The notes beneath the pieces were generated by a model that saw only the letters and a list, made by a program, of their open reading frames with translations, made no database searches and was not told the DNA's origin. This document shows positions 5,230 to 6,798 of a DNA stretch of 6,798 nucleotides, in pieces. Position 1 is the stretch's first letter. Every line of letters begins with the position of its first letter. Source of the DNA: Rhodanobacteraceae bacterium (GTDB lineage: Bacteria; Pseudomonadota; Gammaproteobacteria; Xanthomonadales; SZUA-5); the NCBI GenBank assembly GCA_003233535.1, contig QIMA01000064.1, positions 1 through 6,798 on the forward strand, read 5' to 3'. A program made the position numbers and the translations under genes.

Positions 5230-6798
5230 ATGCTAGATATCCTGCCGTTTACAAAATTCACCCAAGAGCCGCTGCCGCCGCGCGTACGGAGCCTGCTTGA
5301 AGGTGCGTATCAGGCCGGCTGGCAGACGCTGGAGCCGGCGCTCAAGCGCATCGTTGCCGACTACGAACAGGCGCTGTTTAAGGCGGCTGACAAAGCGGGC
5401 AGCACGCAAGAGCAGAGCGATCACTTCGCCGTAATGCGCGAATTGCGCAAGCACGCTGTAGATCTCGAAGTGTCTATGCGAGACGAACTGCAGCGCGGCA
5501 TGGTGGCGATGGTGACTCGCGATGGCCAGCGCGCGCGAGCCAACACGGATCGGGCGCATTCGGCCGGCTTGGGCTTGGTCGAGACCTCCGAGCTGGAAGA
5601 AAGCCTAGCCTTGAGTGAATACAGCGCGAAAGCTGAAATGCGCTATTCGTCCGCACTCCATTTCCTAGGCTACCGTTTCGCGGCAATCGCCGGATGTCCA
5701 CCGATCGAGCACGAGATGCTGCCGCTGGGCCCCAGTGCGATGGCCGACGGGTTGAGAGCGGCTGGTCACACCATGAACATCGGCGTGGCCCAGCGCGTTC
5801 GCTTCTATAACTTTGCTGAGCGTCACCTGTTAGCGAGCTACGGCGCCTTGCTCGACGCAGTGAACGAGTTCTTGATCCAGCACAAAGTGCTGCCAAATCT
5901 TCACTTGATGTCGCAGCGTTCGCGACCACCAGCGGCGGCCCCGCAGCCAACCAAGGCTAAACAACCACGCGAGTTTGAGCCCGACGCCGAGGGTGTGGGC
6001 GCTGAGTCAAGCGTGAAAGTGGGTGCGGCGCCACCTGCGAACCACAGCACACAGCCCAGCCAGGGGTGGTTTGCCGATCAATTTGTTGCCCAGCCGTCTG
6101 GCCATTCCAGCCAGCCTAGCCAAGCCAGCCAGCCTAACCCAGAGCCAAGCGCGCAGAATTTCGGCGATTCGACAGCACAGGACGCGCCGGGGGGATCGGC
6201 ATTCATCGGCGAATCGCCCTTCAGCTCGGGTCTGAGCCAAGCCGACGTCGCGCGCCCGGCTTTTTCTGCACTTAACGAGCTGTGGGGCGATGCTCGTCAG
6301 CATTCCGCACCCGGCTATCGAGCAGATGTCGCTCCGGCGCAGGCGCCAGAAGATCAGGCTGAGATGTTCACTACTTTGCGTGAGTTACTTTCCGGACGGC
6401 GCACCCAAACCGGTCAAAACCGCCCGCGGCCCAGTGGCTGCCAACAAGCGGCACCGGCCGATCTACAGGCCGTGCTGAGCGTACTGCAAACGCAAAATGC
6501 CGCGCCGGTGATGGTCGGCGGCAAGTGGAGAGCGCGCAAGGTCTCGGACGTTAAGCAGGATCTGCTCACTCAGCTGCGCACGCTTAACGACGGTGCGCCA
6601 TCGGTGCTGACCGAAGAAGACAACGATACCGTTGACTTGGTCGGGATGCTCTTCGACCAGTTGTCGACTGGACTCTCTCCGGCTTCGGTAAGCCACAGCT
6701 TGATGACCAAGCTGCAGGTGCCCCTGCTCAAGGTGGCGCTGAATGACAAGGGCTTTTTCACTCGGCGTAAGCACCCCGCGCGGCTGTTGCTCAACGAA
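5230..6798 (+). CDS. DUF1631 family protein, 3' end cut by the window
   Basis: The frame is open from the ATG at 5230 to the right edge: 523 codons with no stop. An in-frame TGA at 5215 limits the start, and TTG at 5224 is the only other option. The ribosome binding site is weak. The N-terminal helical part (about 20-225) has the family's conserved blocks: GLGLVETSELEESLALSE (113-130), LPLGPSAM (164-171) and HKVLPNL (218-224). Residues about 230-345 are a disordered-looking Ser/Gln/Pro/Ala-rich linker. A second conserved block, VDLVGMLFDQL (468-478) then LQVPLLKVALNDKGFFTRRKHPARLLLNE in two adjoining halves (495-523), is diagnostic of DUF1631. Full-length members are usually some 700-800 residues, so roughly a third is missing. 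No signal peptide or membrane segment is visible. The biochemical role is unknown; an occasional 'thymidine phosphorylase' label for this family has no support in these motifs. Confidence 0.85.
   Translation, partial: MLDILPFTKFTQEPLPPRVRSLLEGAYQAGWQTLEPALKRIVADYEQALFKAADKAGSTQEQSDHFAVMRELRKHAVDLEVSMRDELQRGMVAMVTRDGQRARANTDRAHSAGLGLVETSELEESLALSEYSAKAEMRYSSALHFLGYRFAAIAGCPPIEHEMLPLGPSAMADGLRAAGHTMNIGVAQRVRFYNFAERHLLASYGALLDAVNEFLIQHKVLPNLHLMSQRSRPPAAAPQPTKAKQPREFEPDAEGVGAESSVKVGAAPPANHSTQPSQGWFADQFVAQPSGHSSQPSQASQPNPEPSAQNFGDSTAQDAPGGSAFIGESPFSSGLSQADVARPAFSALNELWGDARQHSAPGYRADVAPAQAPEDQAEMFTTLRELLSGRRTQTGQNRPRPSGCQQAAPADLQAVLSVLQTQNAAPVMVGGKWRARKVSDVKQDLLTQLRTLNDGAPSVLTEEDNDTVDLVGMLFDQLSTGLSPASVSHSLMTKLQVPLLKVALNDKGFFTRRKHPARLLLNE
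6107..6136 (+). repeat. Short direct repeat inside the DUF1631 linker
   Basis: CCAGCCAGCCTA occurs at 6107-6118 and again at 6125-6136, an 18-bp (six-codon) period within coding sequence. It encodes the Ser-Gln-Pro-rich stretch SSQPSQASQP around residues 293-302. The period is in frame, so copy-number change would lengthen or shorten the linker without a frameshift. Confidence 0.7.

Noticed and set aside
5474..5950. 158-codon minus-strand frame opposite DUF1631
   Set aside because: Arg/Ser-rich translation typical of an antisense shadow; the plus frame has conserved DUF1631 blocks.
1..6798. CRISPR array, phage genes, toxin-antitoxin or defence system
   Set aside because: No regularly spaced repeats, and no product in the window matches such systems.

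Overview
The window is an ordinary chromosomal stretch from a proteobacterium, most likely a gammaproteobacterium. The evidence is moderately high GC, a small Sec-exported ComEA-type helix-hairpin-helix protein, a DUF1631 protein (a family I know mainly from Beta- and Gammaproteobacteria), and peptidases resembling those of Xanthomonadales-like or marine gammaproteobacteria. The exact lineage is inference.

Layout: positions 1-491 hold no gene I can support, only a short alpha/beta-hydrolase-like fragment and a strong hairpin (424-453) that probably ends the comEA-like gene. That gene lies on the minus strand (492-770). A 312-bp divergent intergenic region (771-1082) separates it from a plus-strand pair: an M20 zinc peptidase (1083-2525) and, 7 nt later, a saccharopine-dehydrogenase-like Rossmann protein (2533-3591). 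Facing this pair is a minus-strand M28 zinc peptidase (3653-5050). It is a predicted exported lipoprotein with the same architecture as carboxypeptidase Q (PGCP). After a 179-bp divergent gap, a DUF1631 gene starts at 5230 and runs off the right edge with an open frame of 523 codons.

How the genes may work together: the M28 enzyme is probably envelope-located and would trim small peptides outside the inner membrane. The M20 enzyme has no signal peptide and would cleave dipeptides or capped peptides in the cytoplasm, next to a co-transcribed NAD(P)-dependent oxidoreductase whose substrate cannot be read from sequence. Peptide scavenging is a reasonable common theme, but the two peptidases are convergent and not in one operon. 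The ComEA-like protein points to periplasmic DNA binding, with no other competence gene in view.

I found no phage, CRISPR, toxin, RNA gene or complete mobile element, and no convincing new multi-gene system. The least explained items are the DUF1631 protein with its Ser/Gln/Pro-rich linker and the M20-oxidoreductase pair.
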